Shown here: piece after piece, positions 1 through 7,707 of the stretch
How the letters are laid out: each line of letters opens with the position of its first letter
How positions within the stretch are numbered: position 1 is the first letter of the stretch
Assembly (NCBI RefSeq): GCF_006094275.1
Contig: NZ_CP034412.1
Coordinates: forward strand, 1,674,001-1,738,000
DNA length: 64,000 nt
Source: Glutamicibacter creatinolyticus
GTDB lineage: Bacteria; Actinomycetota; Actinomycetes; Actinomycetales; Micrococcaceae
Reading direction: 5' to 3'
Made by a program: the position numbers and the translations under genes
Notes under the pieces: generated by a model
What the model saw: the letters and a program-made list of their open reading frames with translations, nothing else
Told to the model about the DNA's origin: nothing
The model's database searches: none

Positions 1-1245
<1,245 letters not shown>

Positions 1246-1296
1246 TTAGCTCGTCTCACAAACATGCTCTGAATTGTTGGTCTCTCCCAGACACGC

Positions 1297-1323
1297 AAAG
1301 ACCCCCGCAGCTGGCGTCGGGGG
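1297..1323 (-). terminator. Putative attenuator terminator in the leuS leader
   Basis: On the minus strand CCCCCG (1323-1318) and CGGGGG (1307-1302) form a GC-only stem around a 10-nt loop, followed by TCTTTG. It starts 7 nt after the stop codon of the short leader ORF and ends about 50 nt before leuS. The U-run is short, so intrinsic termination may be incomplete. A later alternative hairpin, GGTCT with AGACC (1303-1299 with 1283-1279), overlaps its tail. Confidence 0.5.
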
Positions 1324-1330
1324 CGGCACC

Positions 1331-1357
1331 TTAGAGTAGGTGAAACTGGGAATACAT
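1331..1357 (-). CDS. Leader peptide MYSQFHLL upstream of leuS (putative leucine attenuator)
   Basis: Eight-codon ORF: ATG at 1357, then Tyr-Ser-Gln-Phe-His-Leu-Leu and TAA at 1331. The last two sense codons are CTA and CTC; CTA is hardly used in the genes of this window, which favour CTG. A weak hairpin (CACCT with AGGTG, 1342-1338 with 1331-1327) covers exactly these Leu codons and the stop, and the GC-rich hairpin follows. This is the layout of ribosome-mediated attenuation: slow decoding of the Leu codons would change folding and allow read-through into leuS. The ATG lies 7 nt after a good -10 box, so the leader mRNA may be leaderless. I did not find a clear antiterminator pairing, so the mechanism is inferred. 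Confidence 0.5.
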   Translation of the reverse strand: MYSQFHLL

Positions 1358-1363
1358 ATCACG

Positions 1364-1369
1364 ATTCTA
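1364..1369 (-). promoter_or_regulatory. Putative -10 box of the leuS leader promoter
   Basis: TAGAAT on the minus strand, 6 nt before the leader-peptide ATG. No good -35 hexamer is visible 16-18 nt upstream (the bases there are GC-rich). The position predicts a transcript starting at or next to the ATG. Confidence 0.4.
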
Positions 1370-1464
1370 CCGTACCGGCACCGGGTGGTGCCGCATCGGT
1401 GACGGGGTCCGATCCGCGGCCGGAACAGGCGCGCCACGGCACGCGCTTTGGGGCCGGTTAAACT

Positions 1465-1500
1465 GCCGCGCACCCCAGGCGTGGGCCTGGGGTGCGCGGC
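1465..1500 (-). terminator. Terminator hairpin after glpK
   Basis: Perfect 16-bp inverted repeat (1465-1480 with 1485-1500) with a GTGG loop, 47 bp after the glpK stop. The tail on the minus strand is AGTTTAACC, so the U-run is weak, but stem length and position suit the 3' end of the glp operon. Confidence 0.75.
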
Positions 1501-1546
1501 GCGCGGTGCCCGCGCCGCGGTGTGGCGGTGCGGGCGCCTGACCGGC

Positions 1547-3070
1547 TTAGACGTGCCGGGTGTCCTCGTCGACCCAGTCGAAGGTGCGGGTGACCGCCTT
1601 CTTCCACAGGCGCAGCTTGCGTTCGCGCTCCTCGGGGTCCAGGTTCGGCTCCCAGCGCTTGTCCTCGGACCAGTTCGACTCCAGCTCGCCCAGGTCCTTC
1701 CAGTAGCCCACGGCCAGCCCGGCCGCGTAGGCGGCACCCAGGGCGGTGGTTTCGGTGACCTTCGGACGCACCACCGGCACCCCGAGGATGTCGGCCTGGA
1801 ACTGCATCAGGTTCTCGTTGGCGACCATCCCGCCATCGACCTTCAGCTCGGTCAGCGGGTCCGCGGCGTCGGCGTTCACCGCGTCCAGCACCTCACGGGT
1901 CTGGAAGGCGGTGGACTCCAGGGCTGCGCGGGCCAGGTGGTGCTTGTTCGCGTAGCGGGTCAGGCCCACGATCGCCCCACGGGCCTCGGAGCGCCAGTAG
2001 GGGGCGAACAGCCCGGAGAACGCCGGGACAATGTAGACCCCGCCGTTGTCCTCGACCTGGGCGGCCAGATCCTCGATCTCGGCGCTGGTGGCGATCATCC
2101 CGATGTTGTCGCGCAGCCACTGCACCAGCGAGCCGGCCACCGCGATGGAGCCTTCCAGCGCGTACACCGGCTCGGCGTCGCCCAGCTGGTAAGCCATGGT
2201 GGTCAGCAGCCCGTTGGAGGACTTGACGATCTCATTGCCGGTGTTGAAGATCAGGAAGCAGCCGGTGCCGTAGGTGTTCTTCGCCGAGCCGGGGGTGAAG
2301 GCGGCCTGCCCGAAGGTGGCAGCCTGCTGGTCGCCCAGGATGCCGGCCACCGGGGTTTCGCGCAGCAGCTGGTTGGTGTGCACGGTGCCGTAGACCTCGG
2401 AGGAGGAGCGGATCTCGGGCAGCATCGAGGCCGGGACCCCGAAGTCGGCAAGGATCTGCTCATCCCAGGCGCGGGTGCGCAGGTCCATGAACAGGGTGCG
2501 TGAGGCGTTGGTGACGTCGGTGACGTGCACGCCGCCGTCGGTGCCGCCGGTCAGGTTCCACAGCACCCAGGTGTCGGTGGTGCCAAAGAGCAGGTCCCCA
2601 GCCTCGGCGCGCTGGCGGGCGTTGTCCACGTTGTCCAGGATCCACTTGATCTTGGTGCCGGCGAAGTAGGTGGCCAGGGGCAGGCCGACCTTGTCCTTGT
2701 AGCGCTCCACTCCCCCGTCGGCGGCCAGGTCGTCGACGATCTGCTGGGTGCGGGTGTCCTGCCAGACGATCGCGTTGTACACCGGCTCACCGGTGTTCTT
2801 GTCCCACACCACGGTGGTTTCACGCTGGTTGGTGATGCCCACCGCCTCGATGTCGTGGCGGGTCAGGTTCGCCTTGGACAGGGCCTGGCCGATCACTTCG
2901 CGCACGTTGTTCCAGATTTCGGTGGCGTCGTGCTCCACCCATCCGGCCTGCGGGAAGATCTGCTCGTGTTCCAGCTGGCCCACGGAGATGACCTCACCGG
3001 CGTGGTTGAACACGATCGCCCGGGAACTGGTGGTTCCCTGGTCAATGGCGATGACGTACTTCGAGCTCAT
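1547..3070 (-). CDS. glpK: Glycerol kinase
   Basis: FGGY-family kinase that phosphorylates glycerol to glycerol 3-phosphate with ATP in the cytoplasm. The 507 residues match the usual length of about 500. The N-terminus carries the phosphate-binding motif DQGTTSSRA at residues 10-18, and the C-terminal half has the FGGY ATP-site segment [18 protein letters not shown] near residue 410. Start ATG 3070 is preceded by AAGAGAG. It is the last gene of glpD-glpF-glpK, separated from glpF by about 150 bp holding a GC-rich hairpin, and followed by a 16-bp terminator stem. The context gives a full glycerol uptake and oxidation route. Confidence 0.97.
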   Translation of the reverse strand: MSSKYVIAIDQGTTSSRAIVFNHAGEVISVGQLEHEQIFPQAGWVEHDATEIWNNVREVIGQALSKANLTRHDIEAVGITNQRETTVVWDKNTGEPVYNAIVWQDTRTQQIVDDLAADGGVERYKDKVGLPLATYFAGTKIKWILDNVDNARQRAEAGDLLFGTTDTWVLWNLTGGTDGGVHVTDVTNASRTLFMDLRTRAWDEQILADFGVPASMLPEIRSSSEVYGTVHTNQLLRETPVAGILGDQQAATFGQAAFTPGSAKNTYGTGCFLIFNTGNEIVKSSNGLLTTMAYQLGDAEPVYALEGSIAVAGSLVQWLRDNIGMIATSAEIEDLAAQVEDNGGVYIVPAFSGLFAPYWRSEARGAIVGLTRYANKHHLARAALESTAFQTREVLDAVNADAADPLTELKVDGGMVANENLMQFQADILGVPVVRPKVTETTALGAAYAAGLAVGYWKDLGELESNWSEDKRWEPNLDPEERERKLRLWKKAVTRTFDWVDEDTRHV

Positions 3071-3117
3071 GGTTCACTCTCTTTTCGCTAAAAAAACTAC
3101 GTTGTTCTTTCCTCGAT

Positions 3118-3147
3118 GCCCGGCCCCCTCGGGTGAGGGGGCCGGGC
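3118..3147 (-). terminator. GC-rich hairpin between glpF and glpK
   Basis: Perfect 12-bp inverted repeat (3118-3129 with 3136-3147), loop CGGGTG. On the minus strand about 20 nt later there is a run of seven T (3091-3097), just before the glpK ribosome binding site. It could be a partial terminator or an mRNA-processing or stability element that sets different levels of glpK relative to glpD and glpF. The distance between stem and T-run is longer than in a classical terminator. Confidence 0.45.
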
Positions 3148-3224
3148 AGTGGGGTCACGGCCGCGGCCGGTGCGGGCACCTGCCTGAGACCAGCTTGTGC
3201 GATCCCCGCTAATAGCTCAAGGTT

Positions 3225-3956
3225 CTAGAACAGCGCGGCGGCACCAAGACCGCCCAGGACACCGCCGATGAGCGGTCCGGCAACCGGGACCCAGGAGTAG
3301 GCCCAGTCCGATGATCCCTTGCCCGGGATCGGCAGCAGGGCGTGCGCCAGGCGCGGACCGAGGTCACGCGCCGGGTTGATCGCGTACCCGGTGGGTCCGC
3401 CCAGCGAGGCGCCGATGGCGACCACGATCAGCGCGACGGCCAGCGGGCCCAACCCGTGGGGGGTCTTGCCGAAGCCGTTGATCACGAACACCAGCACGAA
3501 GGTGGCGATGATCTCGGTGACCATGTTCCAGGGGTAGGAGCGGATGGCCCCTCCGGTGGCGAAGACGCCCAGCTTGCTGCCGCCGTCGATGGGTTCATCG
3601 AAGTGCTTCTTGTAGGCCAGCCAGGTGCCCACGGCGCCGAGCACGGCACCGATCATCTGGGCGGCGAAGTACAGCAGCATGTTCGCCACGGTCTTGTCCA
3701 CGCCCGGTGCCAGCTCGGTGGCATCGGCGTTGACCATCAAACCGACGGTGACCGCCGGGTTCAGGTGGGCGCCGGAAGCGGCGGCCACCCAGACACCGGC
3801 GAAGACCGCCATTCCCCAACCGAAACAGATCGTCAGCCAGCCCGCGGCGTGGCCCAACGTCCCCTTCAGATTCACATTGGCCACCACGCCGGTGCCCAAT
3901 AGCAGCAGAATGAATGTGCCGGTGAGTTCGGCAAGAAATATATTCGGAGTCAACAC
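3225..3956 (-). CDS. glpF: Glycerol uptake facilitator (aquaglyceroporin)
   Basis: MIP-family channel with six membrane helices that lets glycerol diffuse across the cytoplasmic membrane. Both NPA boxes are present (NPA at about residues 66-68 and 194-196), and the second is followed by Arg-Asp (INPARDLGPR), the Asp being typical of glycerol facilitators rather than pure aquaporins. I place the start at GTG 3956 (243 aa), with a TTG at 3953 as alternative; AGGAAGG at 3966-3960 is the ribosome binding site and suits the TTG slightly better (6-nt spacing). The longer frame from 4001 has no such site and adds non-conserved residues. It follows glpD by 48 bp. Confidence 0.93.
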   Translation of the reverse strand: MLTPNIFLAELTGTFILLLLGTGVVANVNLKGTLGHAAGWLTICFGWGMAVFAGVWVAAASGAHLNPAVTVGLMVNADATELAPGVDKTVANMLLYFAAQMIGAVLGAVGTWLAYKKHFDEPIDGGSKLGVFATGGAIRSYPWNMVTEIIATFVLVFVINGFGKTPHGLGPLAVALIVVAIGASLGGPTGYAINPARDLGPRLAHALLPIPGKGSSDWAYSWVPVAGPLIGGVLGGLGAAALF

Positions 3957-4004
3957 TGACCTTCCTGGGGTGGATGCCGGCGGCCCACTGCCGCCGGCCA
4001 CTGA

Positions 4005-5684
4005 TTAGGTGAGAATCACCTCGTGGTGGGTTCGCAGCACCGAGAGCGCATGATTGATCTCGGCGTCGGTTTGGGCCCCATCCCAGCCCATGGGCACGGC
4101 GAGGCTGCTTGCCACCTCGTGCACCAATTCATTGGTCACCAGGCCGCGGAAGGCCAGGTTGGTGCGGCGGATGAACACGTCGATCAGGCGACCGACCTGC
4201 TCCTGCTCGGCCAGGTAGGCCAGCTCCTCGTGGGAGAGCTGGTCGCTGTGCTCCAGCAGGTGCTCATCCTCGCCCACGATGTCCAGCACCGCGTCGGCGC
4301 GGGTGCCGTAGCGTTCGAGCAGCACGCGCAGCCGTTCGCGTCCGGCCCGGTGCTCGCGGGCGGCGTACCAGGCATCCAGTTCGCCCTCGTTCATCGGGAA
4401 GTTCCGTCCGCCGCCGATCGGCACCCCGACGGTGCTCTGGCGCTGCTCGGCGCGCAGGAAGTTCAGCACCTTGCCGCCCAGGTTCTCACCCAGCGCGCGG
4501 AAGGTGGTCCACTTCCCGCCGATCAGCGAGAGCATCATGGTCTTGTCGGTCAGGCGGGTTTCCTTCACCTGGTAGTCGCGCGAGACGAACCCGGGGGCGG
4601 TGTCATCGTGGTTCGGCAGCGGGCGCACCCCGGAGAAGCGGTAGACGATGTCCTGGCGGTCGACCTTGATGTTCGGGAAGACGTGGTGGATCAGTTCGAA
4701 GAAGTAGTCCACTTCCTCCTCGGTGCACACCGCCGGTTCACGCATGTCATGCTCCAGGTCGGTGGTGCCCACCAGCACGCGGCCAAGCATCGGGTAGATC
4801 AGCACGATGCGCCCGTCTTCGTGTTCGAAGAAGATTTCCCGGCCCCCGGTGGCGGCCAGCAGCTCGGGGTGGTCCAGCACGATGTGCGAGCCCTTGGTGC
4901 CGCCGGTCCACTTGGTCTCCCGGCCCAGGTCCTCGTTGGTCAGGTCCACCCAGGCGCCGGTGGCGTTCACGAGCACGTCGGCCTCGAACTCGAACTGCTC
5001 CCCGCTCAGCTCGTCGCGCAGCTGCGCCTTGCCGTCCTTGAAGCCGGTCAGCGAGGTGTAGTTGGTGGCGCGGGCCTGCGGATTGGCGGCCAGCCCGTCG
5101 CGCAGCACGTCCAGGGTCAGGCGCTCGGGGTTGTGCACCGAGGCGTCAAAGTAGGTAGCGGTGTACTTCACGTCCTGGCGCAGCGCCGGCAGGTCCTTGC
5201 GCGCGTTGCGTCCGGCCTTGAAGCTGTGCCACGGGGTGTTGCGTCCGCCGATGCCGGCGAACACGTCGTACATGATCAGCCCGGCCTTGATCAGCGCCGC
5301 ACCGCGTTCGGTGGGCTTGCCCGACTTGTGGGTCAGGAAGCGCATCGGGGCGGAGAGGATGCCGGAGAAGGTGGAGAAGATCGGGATGGTGGTCTGCAGC
5401 GGCTTGACGTAGTGGGGGGCGATCTGCAGCAGCGAGTTGCGTTCCTGCACGGACTCGTGCACCAGGCGGAACTCACCGTTTTCCAGGTAGCGGATGCCGC
5501 CGTGGATCATGTGCGAGCTGGCGCCGGAGGCGCCCTGGCTGTAGTCCCCGCGCTCGATCAGCGCAACGTCGATTCCCTGCATGGCAAGGTAGCGGAACGT
5601 CGCCACCCCGTTGATGCCTCCGCCGACCACCAGTACCTGCGCATTCGGCCGTTGGCGCAGTAGTTTCAGCTGGTCCCGTTGCAC
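4005..5684 (-). CDS. glpD: Aerobic glycerol-3-phosphate dehydrogenase
   Basis: FAD-dependent, membrane-associated enzyme that oxidises glycerol 3-phosphate to dihydroxyacetone phosphate and passes electrons to quinone. The dinucleotide-binding motif VVGGGINGVATFRYL lies at residues 19-33, followed by ERGDYSQGASGASS typical of the GlpD/DAO family. The total of 559 residues fits the family (500-580). I chose GTG 5684 because AAGGGGG (5699-5693) is spaced 8 nt from it; upstream starts at TTG 5708 and GTG 5690 are possible but badly spaced. It is the first gene of the glp operon and is divergent from a SorC-like regulator, with palindromic operator candidates between them. Confidence 0.93.
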   Translation of the reverse strand: MQRDQLKLLRQRPNAQVLVVGGGINGVATFRYLAMQGIDVALIERGDYSQGASGASSHMIHGGIRYLENGEFRLVHESVQERNSLLQIAPHYVKPLQTTIPIFSTFSGILSAPMRFLTHKSGKPTERGAALIKAGLIMYDVFAGIGGRNTPWHSFKAGRNARKDLPALRQDVKYTATYFDASVHNPERLTLDVLRDGLAANPQARATNYTSLTGFKDGKAQLRDELSGEQFEFEADVLVNATGAWVDLTNEDLGRETKWTGGTKGSHIVLDHPELLAATGGREIFFEHEDGRIVLIYPMLGRVLVGTTDLEHDMREPAVCTEEEVDYFFELIHHVFPNIKVDRQDIVYRFSGVRPLPNHDDTAPGFVSRDYQVKETRLTDKTMMLSLIGGKWTTFRALGENLGGKVLNFLRAEQRQSTVGVPIGGGRNFPMNEGELDAWYAAREHRAGRERLRVLLERYGTRADAVLDIVGEDEHLLEHSDQLSHEELAYLAEQEQVGRLIDVFIRRTNLAFRGLVTNELVHEVASSLAVPMGWDGAQTDAEINHALSVLRTHHEVILT

Positions 5685-5755
5685 GGTCACCGCCCCCTTG
5701 TATCTCAACCTTTGGTCTTTATACGGTTAGTCTTGTCACGCAGGAACAAACAGGT

Positions 5756-5781
5756 CAAATGATTTGCACAAGTGTGCGAAA
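5756..5781. promoter_or_regulatory. Palindromic operator candidates between glpD and the SorC-like regulator
   Basis: Two adjoining inverted repeats: CAAAT-G-ATTTG at 5756-5766 and TTTGCACAAGTGTGCGAAA at 5763-5781, the second matching in 7 of 8 positions per arm. Regulators of the SorC/CggR group bind such palindromes, so this is the likely target of the gene that begins at 5794, controlling itself and glpD-glpF-glpK. Binding is inferred from position and symmetry only. Confidence 0.5.
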
Positions 5782-5793
5782 AAGGTGGTTTCG

Positions 5794-6801
5794 ATGCAGG
5801 AATCGGTGCGCGGCACGGCACGGGCCCGGCCCAAATCTGACACATCCGTGCAAGTGGACCCAAAGTCCCGCGATGCCCTGCGGGCCGCGCACCTGTATTA
5901 CGTGCAGGACATGAAGATGGAGAGCATCGCCCGGGAGCTGGGCACCTCGCGCTCCACCGTCTCCCGCCTGCTCTCCTTCGCCAAGCGCACCGGCATGGTC
6001 TCGGTGGAGATCAACCCGGCGGCAAACATGTCGGTGATGGCCGCCGCCCAGCTCTCGGACATGTACGGGATCTCGGTGCAGGTGGTGCCCACCGACGGGT
6101 CCCTGGATGACACCCAGGTGCTGCAGCGGGTCTCCGCGCACGCCGCCTACGTGCTGGGCAACATGGTCTCCTCCTCCATGACCGTGGGGGTGGCGTGGGG
6201 TTCGACGATGCAGGCGCTCTCCGCGGCGCTGGGCAGCCACCCCACCCATGACACGGTGATCGTGCAGCTGAACGGGGCGGCGAACCCGAACACCAGCGGG
6301 GTCGGCTACGCCAGCGAGATCCTCACCCGCTTCGGCCAGGCGTTCACCGCCCGGGTCGAGCAGTTCCCGGTCCCGGCGTTCTTTGACCGCGCCGCCACCC
6401 GGGAGGCGATGTGGCAGGAGACCTCGGTGCGCCGGGTGCTGAAGGTGCAAAGCGAAATGAACCTGGCGGTCTTCTCCCTGGGCGCGGCCAACGCCGCGGT
6501 CGCCTCCCAGGTATACCGCGGCGGCTACCTCAGCGAGGCGGAGAACGCCCAGCTGCGCGAGATCGGGGTGGTCGGGGACGTGGCCACCGTGTTCTTCGAC
6601 GCCGCCGGGCGCAGCCAGGACATTGAGATCAACAACCGCTCCACCGGCCCCAGCCTCGCCGCGCTGCGCGCGGTGCCGCGCCGGTTGTGCGTGGTGGCCG
6701 GACGCAGCAAGATTCCGGCGGTGCGCGGGGCTTTGGCCGGTGGCTTAATCACCGACCTGATCATCGATGAGGGAGCGGCCCTGGCCCTGCTCGGTGGGTA
6801 G
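5794..6801 (+). CDS. SorC/DeoR-family sugar-binding transcriptional regulator, probable regulator of the glp operon
   Basis: Transcription regulator of 335 residues. The N-terminus has a helix-turn-helix at about residues 41-61 (MKMESIARELGTSRSTVSRL), and residues 75-335 form the SorC-type sugar-phosphate-binding domain ending in GGLITDLIIDEGAALALL, as in SorC/DeoR sensors. Start ATG 5794 has AAGGTGG 5 nt upstream; an upstream TTG at 5764 overlaps the operator and is less likely. It is divergent from glpD, so glycerol 3-phosphate or a related triose phosphate may be its effector (inference). It is not a GlpR of the classical DeoR type with its own HTH signature. A hydrolase gene follows after 9 bp. 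Confidence 0.85.
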   Translation: MQESVRGTARARPKSDTSVQVDPKSRDALRAAHLYYVQDMKMESIARELGTSRSTVSRLLSFAKRTGMVSVEINPAANMSVMAAAQLSDMYGISVQVVPTDGSLDDTQVLQRVSAHAAYVLGNMVSSSMTVGVAWGSTMQALSAALGSHPTHDTVIVQLNGAANPNTSGVGYASEILTRFGQAFTARVEQFPVPAFFDRAATREAMWQETSVRRVLKVQSEMNLAVFSLGAANAAVASQVYRGGYLSEAENAQLREIGVVGDVATVFFDAAGRSQDIEINNRSTGPSLAALRAVPRRLCVVAGRSKIPAVRGALAGGLITDLIIDEGAALALLGG

Positions 6802-6810
6802 CATTAACGC

Positions 6811-7677
6811 ATGCGCCTTCGTGATGAACTGATCTCCACCCACCACCATCGGCACTCCACCATGAAGGTCTTCACCTACCCGTCCAGCACCGACACCCCG
6901 GCCGGGGTGATCCTGGCGGTGCACGGCTTCCGCGGGGACCACCACGGCCTGGCCCGGATCACCGAGCTGCTGCCCGAGTACACGTTCATCGTCCCGGACC
7001 TGCCCGGGTTCGGGGCCTCCAGCCCCATGGACACCGAACACGACGTGGAAGGCTACGCCCGGGTGCTCGATGGCTTGGCCAGCGAGCTGCAGCTGGGCGG
7101 GCACGTGATCCTGCTGGGGCATTCCTTCGGCTCCCTGGTGGCCGCGAAGCTGGCCACGCTGCGGGACTTTTCCTCGCTGATCCTGCTCAACCCGATCTCC
7201 GAGCCGCCCCTGGAGTCCTCCCAGCGGCTGATCGCCGCCGGCGCCGGGCTCTTCTACGAGGCCTGCGCGAAGCTGCCGGCCGGGGTGGGTGAGCGGATCC
7301 TGCGCTCTGGGCTGATCACCGATGCGATGAGCTGGTTCATGACCAAGAGCCGGGATCCGCAGCTGCGCCGCTATGTACGGAACCAGCACCGCGCCTACTT
7401 CTCCGGCTTCCACAACCGCCAAACCCTCTCCCAGGCCTACCGGGCCTCGATCAGCCACACGGTGCAGCAGTGGGCGCCGCGGATCGCCGAACCGGTGCTG
7501 ATGGTCGGCGGGGAGGACGATGAGATGGGCAGCCCCGACACCCAGGAGCAGCTGCGCGCCAGCTTCCCGCAGGCGGTGCTGGTGATGCTGGAGAACGTGG
7601 GACACCTGATCCACTACGAAAAGCCGGAGGAGACCGCCTGGGCGATCCGCGAATTCCTCGCCGGTCGGCTGCGCTAA
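6811..7677 (+). CDS. Alpha/beta-fold hydrolase (serine type)
   Basis: Hydrolase of 288 residues with the alpha/beta fold. The nucleophile elbow is GHSFG with Ser105, the oxyanion motif HGF is at residues 38-40, an acidic residue sits in VGGEDDEM and the catalytic His in ENVGHLIHYEKPEE near the C-terminus. The conserved DLPGFGASSP segment follows strand 4. No signal peptide, so cytoplasmic. The substrate cannot be told from sequence. It starts 9 bp after the SorC-like regulator and probably shares its transcript, which may link it to glycerol or ester use (weak inference). No clear ribosome binding site before ATG 6811; ATG at residue 18 is an alternative start. Confidence 0.85.
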   Translation: MRLRDELISTHHHRHSTMKVFTYPSSTDTPAGVILAVHGFRGDHHGLARITELLPEYTFIVPDLPGFGASSPMDTEHDVEGYARVLDGLASELQLGGHVILLGHSFGSLVAAKLATLRDFSSLILLNPISEPPLESSQRLIAAGAGLFYEACAKLPAGVGERILRSGLITDAMSWFMTKSRDPQLRRYVRNQHRAYFSGFHNRQTLSQAYRASISHTVQQWAPRIAEPVLMVGGEDDEMGSPDTQEQLRASFPQAVLVMLENVGHLIHYEKPEETAWAIREFLAGRLR

Positions 7678-7704
7678 CCGCGCACCGGCGCACAGGCTGC
7701 GCGG
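7678..7704. terminator. Short hairpin between convergent hydrolase and priA genes
   Basis: CCGCGCA (7678-7684) pairs with TGCGCGG (7698-7704), filling almost the whole 30-bp gap between the two convergent stop codons; GGTTTA follows on the plus strand. A modest bidirectional terminator candidate. Confidence 0.4.
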
Positions 7705-7707
7705 GGT

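Noticed and set aside
1246-1360. T-box riboswitch for leuS
   Set aside because: The words AAGGTGCCG resemble T-box sequence slightly, but the conserved GGTGGNACCGCG core, specifier stem and antiterminator are not present; the short ORF with Leu codons explains the region better.
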